Notes: a model not told the origin generated them from the sequence alone. 64,000 nt of DNA from UBA1479 sp038109305 (GCA_038109305.1 JAYNIR010000016.1:1-64000), one strand, 5' to 3'; numbered from the stretch's first letter, positions 1 through 7,880 are shown. A program made the numbers and translations.

Positions 1-55
1 CTGGTCCTCCGTTTTCCTAACTATAACGGTGGACCACTTTTTCTAGGGAGGACCA
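1..55 (-). mobile_element. Left end of an IS3-family-like insertion sequence, cut by the window edge
   Basis: Read on the minus strand, this stretch starts with a TGGTCCTCC tip and runs through GTGGTCCACCG to a GGAGGA ribosome-binding-like sequence at the window edge. It closely parallels the left end of the relic at 1099-1384, where the same elements precede a transposase OrfA start codon. The transposase here would therefore begin just left of base 1 and read out of the window. Homology to the relic is seen directly. The IS3-type assignment rests on the OrfA fragment in the other copy. Confidence 0.55.
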
Positions 56-121
56 TTTCGTTAACTCACTCACGTTGCTTGGATCGTACCACCCAAACAC
101 CCGCAGTCCCTGCGCCAACCA

Positions 122-550
122 TCACGCCGTGACCGAAGAGGCAAATGCTAAACTAGCAATAACCATACCTGTCACGATACTGCGATGGATTGCATAGGTT
201 TTCTCAATAGCCAGATGTTTTGCCATTAATAGATCAATAAGCAAAATCACCAAGAACATTATCGCGGCTACGATCAGAAACGCACTGGAGTTTAGAAGCA
301 AATAAGAAAACCAAAACGCTAGGGCGACAACGTTACTGAGAATTATGAGAGCAGTCGGATGGATAGGCGGCTTTTCCAAATGTTGCCCCCAATGTACCCC
401 TGCCATAAATGCGCCAATTAATAATGCGTAAGTCCCAATGACCTTTTGGGCATCAAGTCCGAGGGGTAAATCTATGCCAGCTTTCGCTATCAAGAAGGCG
501 CTACCGATAAACGGCAACACGCCCATGTACATAAGGATGTATCGGATCAT
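122..550 (-). CDS. DUF3429-type inner-membrane protein
   Basis: A 142-residue, very hydrophobic protein with about four predicted membrane segments (residues about 5-25, 35-55, 65-90 and 92-110) and a last hydrophobic stretch near 125-140. The segment GAFMAGVHWGQHL is characteristic of the DUF3429 / TMEM69-like family, where a Gly-x-His-Trp-Gly motif follows the second helix. Molecular function is unknown for the family. The gene sits between two IS-related ends with the TolA-like gene upstream, so it may belong to a small accessory segment. Base composition is clearly more AT-rich than the rest of the window, which fits recent acquisition. Confidence 0.7.
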   Translation of the reverse strand: MIRYILMYMGVLPFIGSAFLIAKAGIDLPLGLDAQKVIGTYALLIGAFMAGVHWGQHLEKPPIHPTALIILSNVVALAFWFSYLLLNSSAFLIVAAIMFLVILLIDLLMAKHLAIEKTYAIHRSIVTGMVIASLAFASSVTA

Positions 551-663
551 GTAACTTCATACTCCGCTGACCTTGCCCCTTCCTGCGCGACCCTAGGCCG
601 TTTTAGTGCTGTCAGGGTCTGGCGGAGGCCCACAGCGCTTGAACCCATAACTTTATTATTAAT

Positions 664-1053
664 TTAAAAGGGTGTGAATCTGAGGGTGAGTATTTTCCAT
701 TTGTCGTAGTGCAATATCGGTATCTTTAGCGGCGTGCACTTTGGATTACGCAGCGCTCGAAGAGCCGTTTCGGCCAGCGCTGCAAAGGCGGGGTCTGTCC
801 GAAGCCGGTCGTGGTCGCGAACCTTTGGCGTTTGGGCGTAGGTGCCGTCGCGGTTCATTCGGATTAAGATATCGACCCCCATCCCCTTATGATTATCCAT
901 TAGTAGCGGCGACATTTTCCAGCATCGGCTAATCTGTTCCCTGATCATATTCGCCAACTGCTGGTCCGCATCCCGCGATAGGTCGGGATTCTGCGCCCCT
1001 GAGGCCCAAGTCAGAGAGCACAGAACAGCGGTGAGGAGGAGGACGCGTCTCAT
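664..1053 (-). CDS. Secreted TolA C-terminal-domain-like protein
   Basis: A 129-residue protein with a signal peptide (about residues 1-20, hydrophobic LLLTAVLCSL core). The rest resembles only the C-terminal domain of TolA/TonB proteins: an initial helix with an RCW motif, a VDILIRMNRDGT strand, a middle LAETALRALRNPKC helix and a closing strand ending WKILTLRFTP. In ordinary TolA this domain follows a membrane anchor and a long helical stalk. Here both are absent and the domain is exported on its own. A role in envelope binding is inferred. It lies between the IS relic (47 bases upstream) and the DUF3429 gene. Confidence 0.6.
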   Translation of the reverse strand: MRRVLLLTAVLCSLTWASGAQNPDLSRDADQQLANMIREQISRCWKMSPLLMDNHKGMGVDILIRMNRDGTYAQTPKVRDHDRLRTDPAFAALAETALRALRNPKCTPLKIPILHYDKWKILTLRFTPF

Positions 1054-1098
1054 GGCGAAATTCTTACCCGCGACGAACGAAAAAACAAGCCGCTACAG

Positions 1099-1328
1099 TG
1101 ACCTGCCCCTACTGACTGGTCCAGTTTGAATGTTAGTGCATTATCGGTTTTTGGTCTTAGCTGATCCGCTCCCATGCCGCCGTACTGCTTCTGCCAACGG
1201 TAGTACGTCTGTTCCGTAATTTGCACATGGCGGGTTCCGTCAATTCGAGACCGACCTTGCCCGACAAGCACATCAACCTGTCGCAGCTTCGAGACAATCT
1301 CTTCCGGTTTGTGTCGTTTGGTTGCCAT
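1099..1328 (-). pseudogene. Truncated IS3-family transposase OrfA
   Basis: Translation from the ATG at 1328 gives MATKRHKPEEIVSKLRQVDV and then, around residues 39-51, a TEQTYYRWQKQYGG motif. This is the helix-turn-helix signature of IS3-family OrfA proteins (EEI..LRQ...; TYYRW...YGG). After about residue 57 the OrfA similarity stops and the frame runs through the right inverted repeat into flanking DNA, giving an unrelated tail that ends near 1050. The catalytic OrfB (DDE) part is missing, so the gene cannot support transposition. Confidence 0.7.
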
Positions 1329-1384
1329 CTTAGATCCTCCGTTGACTAAAATACACGGTGGACCAATTCACCGGGGGAGGATCA
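1099..1384 (-). mobile_element. Internally deleted IS3-like element with both ends retained
   Basis: The element is bounded by imperfect inverted repeats. The left end (minus strand, from 1384) begins TGATCCTCCCCCGG and the right end (plus strand, from 1099) begins TGACCTGCCCCTAC; both continue to a shared TGGTCCA block. Between them only the first 60 or so codons of an OrfA-type transposase survive. About 286 bases remain of what would normally be over 1 kb, so the element is a non-autonomous, MITE-like relic. No clear target-site duplication was seen. Confidence 0.6.
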
Positions 1385-1393
1385 CCATTTCAA

Positions 1394-1436
1394 AACCCCG
1401 GTCCTCGGTCAGAGGGCCGGGGTTATTGTTTTTTAT
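1394..1436. terminator. Strong hairpin terminator, probably bidirectional
   Basis: A 13-base arm (1394-1406) pairs with 1412-1424 with a single G-U wobble around a five-base loop. A T-rich run follows on the plus strand and TTTTG follows on the minus strand. It lies directly downstream of the minus-strand catabolic operon that ends at 1449. The IS relic begins only about 10 bases beyond it. Confidence 0.75.
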
Positions 1437-1448
1437 CAGAGAAAAATA

Positions 1449-1835
1449 TCAATTTTCCCCATACCGCGACCCCGGCGGCAGGCAGCTGCGGGGCAGGGTG
1501 ACCTCGATTTCGCCGAGCAGCAGGAACGACAGGCACTTGCCGTGCAGGTCCTGGGCCAGCGCCGAGTTGACGCCGCCTTCGAGCGCGTCGTCGATGACGA
1601 AGTTCATGGCGTTAAGGTTCGGAAGCTCATAGCGCATGACGGCCGAGGCGCCCTTGTGGCGGAACAGGTCCTGCACGCGTTCCGGCGTGACTTGCGCCAC
1701 CAAATGCGGGTAGGCGGCGGGCACATAGGCGATGACGGAAATGTTCGACCGGTTGCCCTTGTCCCCGGCGCGGCCGTGGGCGAAGGCATGAAGCGGCGCT
1801 GTCACGGTCTGCGGTTTGTCGGCTTTGGCGCTCAT
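1449..1835 (-). CDS. Small AtuA-associated (ferredoxin-fold-like) protein
   Basis: A 128-residue protein starting at the ATG at 1835, whose ATGA overlaps the stop codon of the upstream AtuA gene. An in-frame start 13 codons earlier would lie inside that gene and is less likely. The AHGRAGDKGNRSNISVIAY motif near residues 20-35 is typical of the C-terminal domain of acyclic terpene utilisation protein AtuA, which in pseudomonads is fused to the main domain. Here it is a separate polypeptide, probably translationally coupled to and acting with its neighbour. It is the last gene of the minus-strand operon, followed by a hairpin terminator at 1394-1436. The biochemical role is unknown. Confidence 0.75.
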   Translation of the reverse strand: MSAKADKPQTVTAPLHAFAHGRAGDKGNRSNISVIAYVPAAYPHLVAQVTPERVQDLFRHKGASAVMRYELPNLNAMNFVIDDALEGGVNSALAQDLHGKCLSFLLLGEIEVTLPRSCLPPGSRYGEN

Positions 1836-3217
1836 GGCGCAACCTCCCCAGCCTTGATCTCTACCGGGCGGCACTGCGCCTCCACCGGACCGCGCGGCAC
1901 CAAAACCGACGCCGTGTTGACCTGACCCGTTACGTTGCAGCGGTACCCGCCGCCGCCCGCCGGGCCGGAGCAGAACAGGCTCAGGACTTCATCGTTCACG
2001 TATTGCGCCGTGGCTTTATCGTTCGTCCGGATGGCGGCGCGGAGGCGGTATTCGCCGTCCAAGGGCATGTTCGAGCCGCGCAAGCGGTCCGACGCGTCGT
2101 TATCGAAGGCAGCGCCCGCGCCGACGACCTCGATCCTGACGGGCTCGCTGACGCCCCGGCTGGTCAAGCGCTTCCGCACGATATCGGCGGCGAGCTTGGC
2201 GCGGGCCAGCGCATTGGGCCCGGCGTAGGTCAGCTCCGACTCACCCAGATACCCGCCGTCCGCCGAAACGGTCACCTTCAACGTCGCCGGCGGTTTGTGG
2301 CCGCGGGCACCCAGGACCCGGACGCGGTCCTTGCCGGCGTCTTCCAGGGTCACTTGGGTGACGTCCAAGGTCACGTCCGGCGTCAGGTAGGCGGCCGGGT
2401 CGTGCATTTCATAAAGGATCTGTTCGGTCACCGTGGCCTTGGTGACGAGGCCGCCGGTGTTGTCCGCCTTGGCGATGACGATCTGGCCGTCTTCCGACAC
2501 CTCGCCGATGGGAAAGCCCAGTTCGTCCATGCCGGGCACGTCCTTGAAGCCGGGATCGCAGAAATACCCGCCGGTGACCTGGCCGCCGCATTCCAGCAGA
2601 TGGCCGGCGAGCGTCCCGGCCGCCAGTCTGTCCAGATCATCCTCGGCCCAGCCGAATTCGTGGATCAGTGGGCCGAGCACCAGCGCCGCATCCGTCGTCC
2701 GCCCGACCAGCACGACATCGATGCCGAGTTCCAGCGCCGCCGCCACCGGGCGCGCGCCGATGTAGGCATTGGCGGCGACGATTTCCTTACCGTCGATTTT
2801 GAGGCCTTCGATGGTGTCGAGCGCCGCGATCTCGTCCGCCGCCATGAACGCAAGAAGATCGTCGCCTTCGACGACCGCGACGCGGACGCCCGCAACGCCC
2901 ATTTCGTCGGCCAATTCCAGCACCTTTTTCGCGCCCGCCAGCGGGTTGGCGTTGCCCAGGTTGGCGACAATGCGCACGCCTGCTGCCTTGGCGGGTTTCA
3001 AAACGTTCCTGATGTAGGGTTCCAGGTACGGCGAATAGCCCTTCGACGGGTCGCGCATCTTGATGCGTTGGGCGATGGCGAGGGTGCGTTCGCCCATGGC
3101 TTCGAAAATCAGATAGCGGGGGCCGTCGCGTTTGCTAAGCGTTTCGACCACGGGAATGCAGGCGTCAAGCCGGTCGCCCGCAAACCCGGCGCCGGAGCCG
3201 ATGTAGACGGTTTTCAC
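1832..3217 (-). CDS. AtuA-family (DUF1446) protein
   Basis: A 461-residue protein with a GTG start that overlaps the stop of the upstream aldolase gene. The N-terminus (VYIGSGAGFAGDR) and the internal VANLGNANPLAGAKKVLELA segment are hallmarks of the DUF1446/AtuA family. AtuA was named from the acyclic terpene (citronellol/geraniol) pathway, but most homologues lie in other carboxylic-acid clusters and no reaction is firmly known. Its neighbours here (aldolase, 2-hydroxyacid dehydrogenase, PhyH dioxygenase, TRAP transporter) do not include the acyl-CoA carboxylase or enoyl hydratase genes of the terpene pathway, so a different substrate is inferred. Confidence 0.8.
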   Translation of the reverse strand: MKTVYIGSGAGFAGDRLDACIPVVETLSKRDGPRYLIFEAMGERTLAIAQRIKMRDPSKGYSPYLEPYIRNVLKPAKAAGVRIVANLGNANPLAGAKKVLELADEMGVAGVRVAVVEGDDLLAFMAADEIAALDTIEGLKIDGKEIVAANAYIGARPVAAALELGIDVVLVGRTTDAALVLGPLIHEFGWAEDDLDRLAAGTLAGHLLECGGQVTGGYFCDPGFKDVPGMDELGFPIGEVSEDGQIVIAKADNTGGLVTKATVTEQILYEMHDPAAYLTPDVTLDVTQVTLEDAGKDRVRVLGARGHKPPATLKVTVSADGGYLGESELTYAGPNALARAKLAADIVRKRLTSRGVSEPVRIEVVGAGAAFDNDASDRLRGSNMPLDGEYRLRAAIRTNDKATAQYVNDEVLSLFCSGPAGGGGYRCNVTGQVNTASVLVPRGPVEAQCRPVEIKAGEVAP

Positions 3218-3966
3218 GATTTCACACCCGCGACCATGCTTTTCGCTCCTTGGAGCATGAAGGCGTGTTCAGACGCGATGAAAAAGACGGTGACGCCGAG
3301 CGCCTTCAGGTCCGGAACCCACGACGCATCGGGCGCAAAGGTGACGGCGGCCTTGCCGTGCTTCTTGGCGGCGGCGCCGACACGACCGATGGCATCGCGG
3401 ACTTCGGGCGCCGCCGGGTCGGTGAGGCCAAAACACACCGCCAGGTCCGCCGGGCCGACGAACAGCCCGTCGATGCCGTCGACGGCGGCGATCTCGTCAA
3501 TGGCGTCGACGGCTTCCGGTTCCTCGATCTGCGCCATGACGATGGTTTCAGTGTCTTGCGCCAGCACATCGGGCATGGAGCGGGTCGCGTAGCCCGCCCA
3601 TCGGGTCGAACCGGCGAAGCCCCGACCGCCGTGGCCGAAGTGGGCCGCTCGGGCAATGGCTTCGGCTTTTTCCGGCGTGTCGACATGCGGGACGATAACG
3701 CCGGTCGCGCCTGCGTCGAGGGCGATGAGGATTTGTCCGGGCGATCCCTCGGGAATGCGGACCAGAGCCGGCAGGCCGAGCGCCCGGGCGATGCCTAAAC
3801 ACGCGTCCGCCGTGCCCCGGTCGAAGGGCGAATGTTCGGCGTCCAACGCAATGAAATCCATGCCCGCGTGGTTTAACACTTCGACCAGTTGAAAGGCCGG
3901 GGTTTTCAGAAACGTGCCGGCCAGGAGTTCACCAGCCAGCATGCGGTCGCGGAACGATTGGCTCAT
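3214..3966 (-). CDS. HpcH/HpaI-family aldolase
   Basis: A 250-residue class II aldolase of the HpcH/HpaI (2-keto-3-deoxy acid) family, close to the usual length. Visible signatures are FIALDAEHSPFD near residues 38-49, the ALVRIPEGSPGQILIALDAG segment near 68-87 and the GLFVGPADLA metal/pyruvate loop near 165-175. The family makes or splits a C-C bond between pyruvate (or a 2-ketoacid) and an aldehyde, using a divalent metal bound by Glu and Asp. In this operon it could cleave the product of the sugar-acid dehydratases encoded on the divergent strand. The exact substrate cannot be read from sequence. Confidence 0.85.
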   Translation of the reverse strand: MSQSFRDRMLAGELLAGTFLKTPAFQLVEVLNHAGMDFIALDAEHSPFDRGTADACLGIARALGLPALVRIPEGSPGQILIALDAGATGVIVPHVDTPEKAEAIARAAHFGHGGRGFAGSTRWAGYATRSMPDVLAQDTETIVMAQIEEPEAVDAIDEIAAVDGIDGLFVGPADLAVCFGLTDPAAPEVRDAIGRVGAAAKKHGKAAVTFAPDASWVPDLKALGVTVFFIASEHAFMLQGAKSMVAGVKS

Positions 3967-3976
3967 GGATGCTGCC

Positions 3977-4963
3977 TCAGTTTCTATGCCCCGCCTTGCG
4001 GAGGCCGTCGAGGTTGAAGATCATTTCATCCTTCAGGCAGCCGTCGAAGGCGTCGAGGATGTTCTGCATGGCCATTTTCGACACGGTCTCCACCGCATGA
4101 TAGCTCTGCGCGCCGAAGTGCGGCGCCAGGATCACGTTCGGGTGGCGGGTGAGGGGATGGTCCGCCGGCGGCGGCTCGGTCGAGAACACGTCGAGCCCGG
4201 CGCCGAACACCTTGCCGGAGTCCAATGCCTCGGCCAGCGCTGCTTCGTCAACCACGCCGCCGCGCGCGTTGTTGATCAGGATCACCCCGTCCTTCATGGC
4301 CGCCAGCTCCGCCGGGCCGATCATGTTGCGGGTGGTGTCGTCCAACGGCACGTGCAGCGAGATGTAATCGGCGTTTGCGAGCTCGTCATGAAAATCCGTC
4401 ACCGTCCGCACACCCTGCTGGGCGGCCAGGTCGCGGTCCAGCGCGACGTCGGCGACGACCACGTCCATGCCGAAGGCCTTGCACACGGGTGCCAGTTTCT
4501 TGCCGATGCGGCCATAGCCGACGATCAGCATGGTCGACTGGAACAAGTCCTTCGCCATGCCGAAGTTCATGCGCTCCGCCCACCGGCCTTCGCGGACGAT
4601 GGCGTCCTGCGCCTTCAGCCCCCGGGCCAGGTAGGTCATCATCGCCATGGTGTGTTCGACAACCGTCTGCGCGTTGCCGCCGGCGGCGATGCAGACGGGG
4701 ATGCCCCGTTCGGCGCAATGGTCGACATCGATGGAATCGCAGCCGACGCCGTGCCGCGAAACGACTTTCAAATTTTTCGCGTGTTTCAGCACGTCGGCCG
4801 TCAGATGCGCGGTGCGGACGGCGAGCGCGTCCACGTCCTTGACGGCTTCGATCAGCGTCGCCGGTTCGGTATCCGGCGGAATGAACCATTCCACGTCGTC
4901 CCGCGCGTCCAGAAGCGCGTGTCCCGCGTCGTGCATACGCTGGGTCACCAATACCCGTTTCAT
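3977..4963 (-). CDS. D-isomer-specific 2-hydroxyacid dehydrogenase
   Basis: A 328-residue NAD(P)-dependent dehydrogenase of the D-2-hydroxyacid / phosphoglycerate dehydrogenase superfamily. The Rossmann motif GYGRIGKKLAP is near residues 150-160. The catalytic Arg lies in INNARGGVVDE, the Glu in FSTEPPP and the His in APHFGAQS. There is no C-terminal ACT domain, so it is unlikely to be the regulated serine-pathway SerA. Its position, 10 bases upstream of the aldolase gene, suggests it oxidises or reduces a 2-hydroxy or 2-keto acid intermediate of this island. Confidence 0.85.
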   Translation of the reverse strand: MKRVLVTQRMHDAGHALLDARDDVEWFIPPDTEPATLIEAVKDVDALAVRTAHLTADVLKHAKNLKVVSRHGVGCDSIDVDHCAERGIPVCIAAGGNAQTVVEHTMAMMTYLARGLKAQDAIVREGRWAERMNFGMAKDLFQSTMLIVGYGRIGKKLAPVCKAFGMDVVVADVALDRDLAAQQGVRTVTDFHDELANADYISLHVPLDDTTRNMIGPAELAAMKDGVILINNARGGVVDEAALAEALDSGKVFGAGLDVFSTEPPPADHPLTRHPNVILAPHFGAQSYHAVETVSKMAMQNILDAFDGCLKDEMIFNLDGLRKAGHRN

Positions 4964-4993
4964 TCGATTGTTTCCTTCCCGGTAATGCGCCGG

Positions 4994-5896
4994 TTATTCC
5001 GCCGCCGTGACGCCGAAGTATTTCTTCCTGGCGAGTGTCTGGCTCTCATAAATCGAGCCGCCTTTCAAGGGCGGCGGATACGGCAGGCGGATCGGCGCCG
5101 CGACGACCCGGGGTTCCAGCGTCGGTTCACCCTGGATGAAGGTCGCGGCGTAGGCATCCCAATCGGGCGCCTTGACGAAACCCCGAATGTCCCAGGCATC
5201 GGCGGCGGCGACTTGATACAAAAGCAAACGCCGGTCGCGGCCCGATGTGTTCTGGCCCGATCCGTGCACCGACCGCACGTGGTGAAAACTGCAGGCCCCG
5301 GCGCGGCCGGTGACCATTTCGGCATTCTTGACCGCCGGGCAGGCGTCCGGATCCATGGCGCCGATAAACCGGCCGTCCTGGTGATGGTCATAGGTCGGGC
5401 CGGTGTGGCTGCCCGGCACCATCAGCATGGGGCCGTTTTCGGGCGTCATGTCGTCCAGCATCACGCCGACCGCAAGGACATCGTCATTTGTGTGCGGATA
5501 GAACGCCCAGTCCTGGTGCCATTCCACCGGCGAGCCGTAGGTCGCGGACTTCAGGTTGATCTTCGACCCGTGAATGCGGAACGCCGGGCCGAGTAGGCGT
5601 TCCAGCACCGCCAGCAGTTTCGGCGTCCGCGCCATCTGATTATAAACCGGCACGTTGATGAACGGTTCCTTGATGCGTCGCACGCGGGGCCGCTCGGGCG
5701 TATGGCCGGGCTCCAGATCCAACACATCCGTGTGGTCCGTGACCGCGCGCGCGCTTTCGACCAGGGCGTCGAGACTGTCCCGCATGGCCGCGATTTCGTC
5801 TGCGGAATAGACGTCTTCGACGACGATGAAACCTTTTTCGCAGTATTCGGCGACCTGGGCGTCAGATACGACGGAGGCGGGGTCGAGTGCGGGCAT
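4994..5896 (-). CDS. Phytanoyl-CoA dioxygenase (PhyH) family protein
   Basis: A 300-residue Fe(II)/2-oxoglutarate oxygenase. The metal-binding His-x-Asp is in VEWHQDWAFYPH near residues 125-136, the distal His is in CSFHHVRSVHGSG, and the 2-oxoglutarate-binding Arg is probably in the following GRDRRLLLYQ strand. The N-terminus (VAEYCEKGFIVVEDVYSADEI) is typical of PhyH enzymes. Members hydroxylate diverse small molecules, so the substrate is not predictable. It is the first enzyme gene after the regulator in the minus-strand operon. Confidence 0.85.
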   Translation of the reverse strand: MPALDPASVVSDAQVAEYCEKGFIVVEDVYSADEIAAMRDSLDALVESARAVTDHTDVLDLEPGHTPERPRVRRIKEPFINVPVYNQMARTPKLLAVLERLLGPAFRIHGSKINLKSATYGSPVEWHQDWAFYPHTNDDVLAVGVMLDDMTPENGPMLMVPGSHTGPTYDHHQDGRFIGAMDPDACPAVKNAEMVTGRAGACSFHHVRSVHGSGQNTSGRDRRLLLYQVAAADAWDIRGFVKAPDWDAYAATFIQGEPTLEPRVVAAPIRLPYPPPLKGGSIYESQTLARKKYFGVTAAE

Positions 5897-5932
5897 GAAC
5901 GGGTTGTTCCTTTGTTGGCGGGCGCTGCGGGC

Positions 5933-6640
5933 TCAGGCGAAATATTCGGGGAAGTGTTTGCGGATTTCCTTGGCCTTGAACACCGTGCCTTTCAGGTGGT
6001 CGCGGACGGCGGCTTCGGCTTTCTCCGGATCGCGGCCGGCGATGGCATCTATGATCGCCGTATGGTCGGATACGATATCCTTCGCCTTGTTGCCGACCGG
6101 CAGGTGCAGGCGGCGGAGCCGGTCCAAGTGCGCGCGGTTCGAGCGGACGACGTCCCACAGACCGCCAATCCCGGCCATTTCATACATGCGCTGGTGAAAA
6201 AAATTGTCGAGCGCCAGAAACCGCGAATGCTCGCCCCGTTCGCCGGCGGTTTTCTGATCGGCAATCAGGTTACGCAGTTCGGTCACCTGATCGTCCTCGA
6301 TGGCGCCCGCGAGGGTGCGGGCGACCTCGACTTCGACGCTGCGCCGCAAAAAATGGGCTTCGCGCGCACTTTGCACGTCAATATAGGACACCACGGTGCG
6401 GGATTGCGGGTAGACGTCGACCAGGCCTTCTTCCTCTAAAAGAATCAAAGCCTCGCGGACGGGGGTCTGGCTGACCCCGAAATCGGCGGCGATGTCGTTC
6501 TTGGACAACACCATGCCGGCCGGCAGTTGCAGGTCGATGATCTTTTCCCGGAGCTCGCCGTAAATGCGCTGCACGGCGGTTTCCCTGGGCGCTTTTGGTG
6601 CCGCTTGCGTGGCGTCGGCAATTGGGCTTTCATCAAGCAT
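5933..6640 (-). CDS. GntR-family regulator, FadR/FCD type
   Basis: About 235 residues from the ATG at 6640; an in-frame TTG nine bases upstream is possible, and neither has a strong ribosome site. The N-terminal winged helix (residues about 22-85) contains the LSKNDIAADFGVSQTPVREALILLEEEGLV recognition region. The C-terminal part is an all-helical FCD ligand domain with His residues that usually hold a metal (NFFHQRMYEMAG, SDHTAIIDAI). FCD regulators typically sense carboxylates and release DNA on binding. The gene heads the minus-strand operon and faces the TRAP promoter, where a palindrome (6715-6732) is a likely operator, so it probably controls both divergent operons. Confidence 0.88.
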   Translation of the reverse strand: MLDESPIADATQAAPKAPRETAVQRIYGELREKIIDLQLPAGMVLSKNDIAADFGVSQTPVREALILLEEEGLVDVYPQSRTVVSYIDVQSAREAHFLRRSVEVEVARTLAGAIEDDQVTELRNLIADQKTAGERGEHSRFLALDNFFHQRMYEMAGIGGLWDVVRSNRAHLDRLRRLHLPVGNKAKDIVSDHTAIIDAIAGRDPEKAEAAVRDHLKGTVFKAKEIRKHFPEYFA

Positions 6641-6701
6641 CGGCGGCAATCTAAAGCTGGAATTTCGTCGAAATTTCGGGGCAAGTCAGCGCCGGAATCC
6701 C

Positions 6702-6732
6702 TTGACGGAATAACTGATATATTAGTATATCA
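6702..6732 (+). promoter_or_regulatory. TRAP operon promoter with GntR-type operator
   Basis: A TTGACG box (6702-6707) and a TATATC box (6726-6731) are spaced by 18 bases. The -10 lies inside an 18-base dyad (6715-6732) with perfect seven-base arms TGATATA / TATATCA around TTAG. AT-rich dyads of this sort are usual operators for FadR-subfamily GntR proteins, and binding here would block polymerase. The assignment to the adjacent regulator is inferred. Confidence 0.65.
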
Positions 6733-6784
6733 ATGCCGTAGAGTCAATGTTGACCAATAAATTCATCTCCAGGGAGGTCTAAGA

Positions 6785-7825
6785 ATGTTCAAGAAAATCC
6801 TTATGACGCTCGCCGTCGGCGGTCTGCTGGTGACGGGTGTCAGCGGCGATGCGTTCGCCAAGAAGCTCAAAGTCCAGGCCAGTTCCAAGGCCGGCGACTG
6901 GGCGCACAAATTCATGACCGACAAGTGGGCGCCGAAGCTGAAAGCGATGACAGGCGGCCGGCTCGAAATTGAAGTCCTGCCGACCAAAGCCGTTGTTCCC
7001 CACCGCGAAACCATCGATGCGGTCGCCAACGGCATTCTCGACGGCGATCTGAACGCGGTTTCCTATTTCTCCGGCCGTGACCCGGTATTCGCCATGATCG
7101 GTGACCTGATTGCCGGTTATGACACGGTCGATCAGGTGCGGACGTTCTGCCAATACGGCGGCGGCAAGGAAATTCTGCAGAAAGCCTATGACAAATATGA
7201 AAAAGGCAATGTCCACGTCATCGGCTGCGGCCCGTACGCCAAGGAAGCCTTCGTGTCGACGATCCCGATCAAGGGCGTTGCCGACTTCAAGGGCGTGAAA
7301 GTCCGGTCGCCGGAAGGCCTCGCGGCCGAAGTCTTCAAGCGCGTCGGCGCCGCTCCGGTGTCGCTGCCGTTCTCCGAAGTCTACACCGCGCTCGAAAAGA
7401 AGGTGATCGACGCCGCCGACGCGTCCGCCCACGTGAACAACAACGCCCACGGCATGTACAAGGTTGCCAAGTTCCCGATCTATCCGGGCATCCATTCCAT
7501 GGCCGTTCTGCAGTTCATCGTGAACAAGAAGGTCTGGGAGAAATTGAGCAAAGACGACCAGACCGCCCTCGAAGTCTGGTATCAGGCGGCCTATGACGCC
7601 ATGCGCCGTGAAGCCGATCTGGAAGACCAGAAAATCGCCGACGCCCAGCGCAAAGGCGGCGAAATCACGGTCATCGACTGGTCCAACGAAGAACGCGCGA
7701 AATTCCGCGAAATCTCCGTCGGCGCCTGGGAGGACTTTGCCAAGAAGTCGCCGCTGGCGAAGGAAGCGCTCGACGCGCACCTGAAGTTCATGCGGGCCAC
7801 CGGGCTCCTGAAGCCGGGTTCCTAA
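6785..7825 (+). CDS. TRAP transporter solute-binding protein (DctP type)
   Basis: A 346-residue periplasmic binding protein with a signal peptide ending near residue 25 (GDAFA then KKLKVQA). A strong AGGGAGG ribosome site precedes the start. The internal KGVKVRSPEGLAAEVFKRVGAAPVSLPFSEVYTAL region contains the conserved Arg that salt-bridges the carboxylate of the ligand in DctP proteins. It captures an organic acid for the DctQM permease encoded next. A hairpin between the two genes (7837-7873) may keep this protein in excess over the permease, as is common for binding proteins. Confidence 0.92.
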   Translation: MFKKILMTLAVGGLLVTGVSGDAFAKKLKVQASSKAGDWAHKFMTDKWAPKLKAMTGGRLEIEVLPTKAVVPHRETIDAVANGILDGDLNAVSYFSGRDPVFAMIGDLIAGYDTVDQVRTFCQYGGGKEILQKAYDKYEKGNVHVIGCGPYAKEAFVSTIPIKGVADFKGVKVRSPEGLAAEVFKRVGAAPVSLPFSEVYTALEKKVIDAADASAHVNNNAHGMYKVAKFPIYPGIHSMAVLQFIVNKKVWEKLSKDDQTALEVWYQAAYDAMRREADLEDQKIADAQRKGGEITVIDWSNEERAKFREISVGAWEDFAKKSPLAKEALDAHLKFMRATGLLKPGS

Positions 7826-7836
7826 CCCATGACTCG

Positions 7837-7880
7837 TTACAGCCGCCGTGCCTCATCGGCGCGGCGGCTGTAAGTTTTAT
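7837..7880 (+). terminator. Intercistronic hairpin between TRAP binding-protein and permease genes
   Basis: Perfect 12-base arms (7837-7848 and 7862-7873) are followed by a T-rich stretch (GTTTTATTCC). The T-tract is interrupted, so partial termination or protection of the upstream mRNA from 3' decay is more likely than full termination. Part of the left arm sequence (TTACAGCCGC) recurs once more just upstream of the permease ribosome site. Confidence 0.7.

Noticed and set aside
2003..3592. A 529-codon open frame on the plus strand
   Set aside because: It is antisense to the AtuA and aldolase genes, its translation has no domain-like pattern and is Arg/His/Asp-biased as expected from GC-rich codon-position bias.
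3914..5596. A 560-codon open frame on the plus strand
   Set aside because: Antisense to the dehydrogenase and PhyH genes, which have complete motifs; the frame is a GC-bias shadow.
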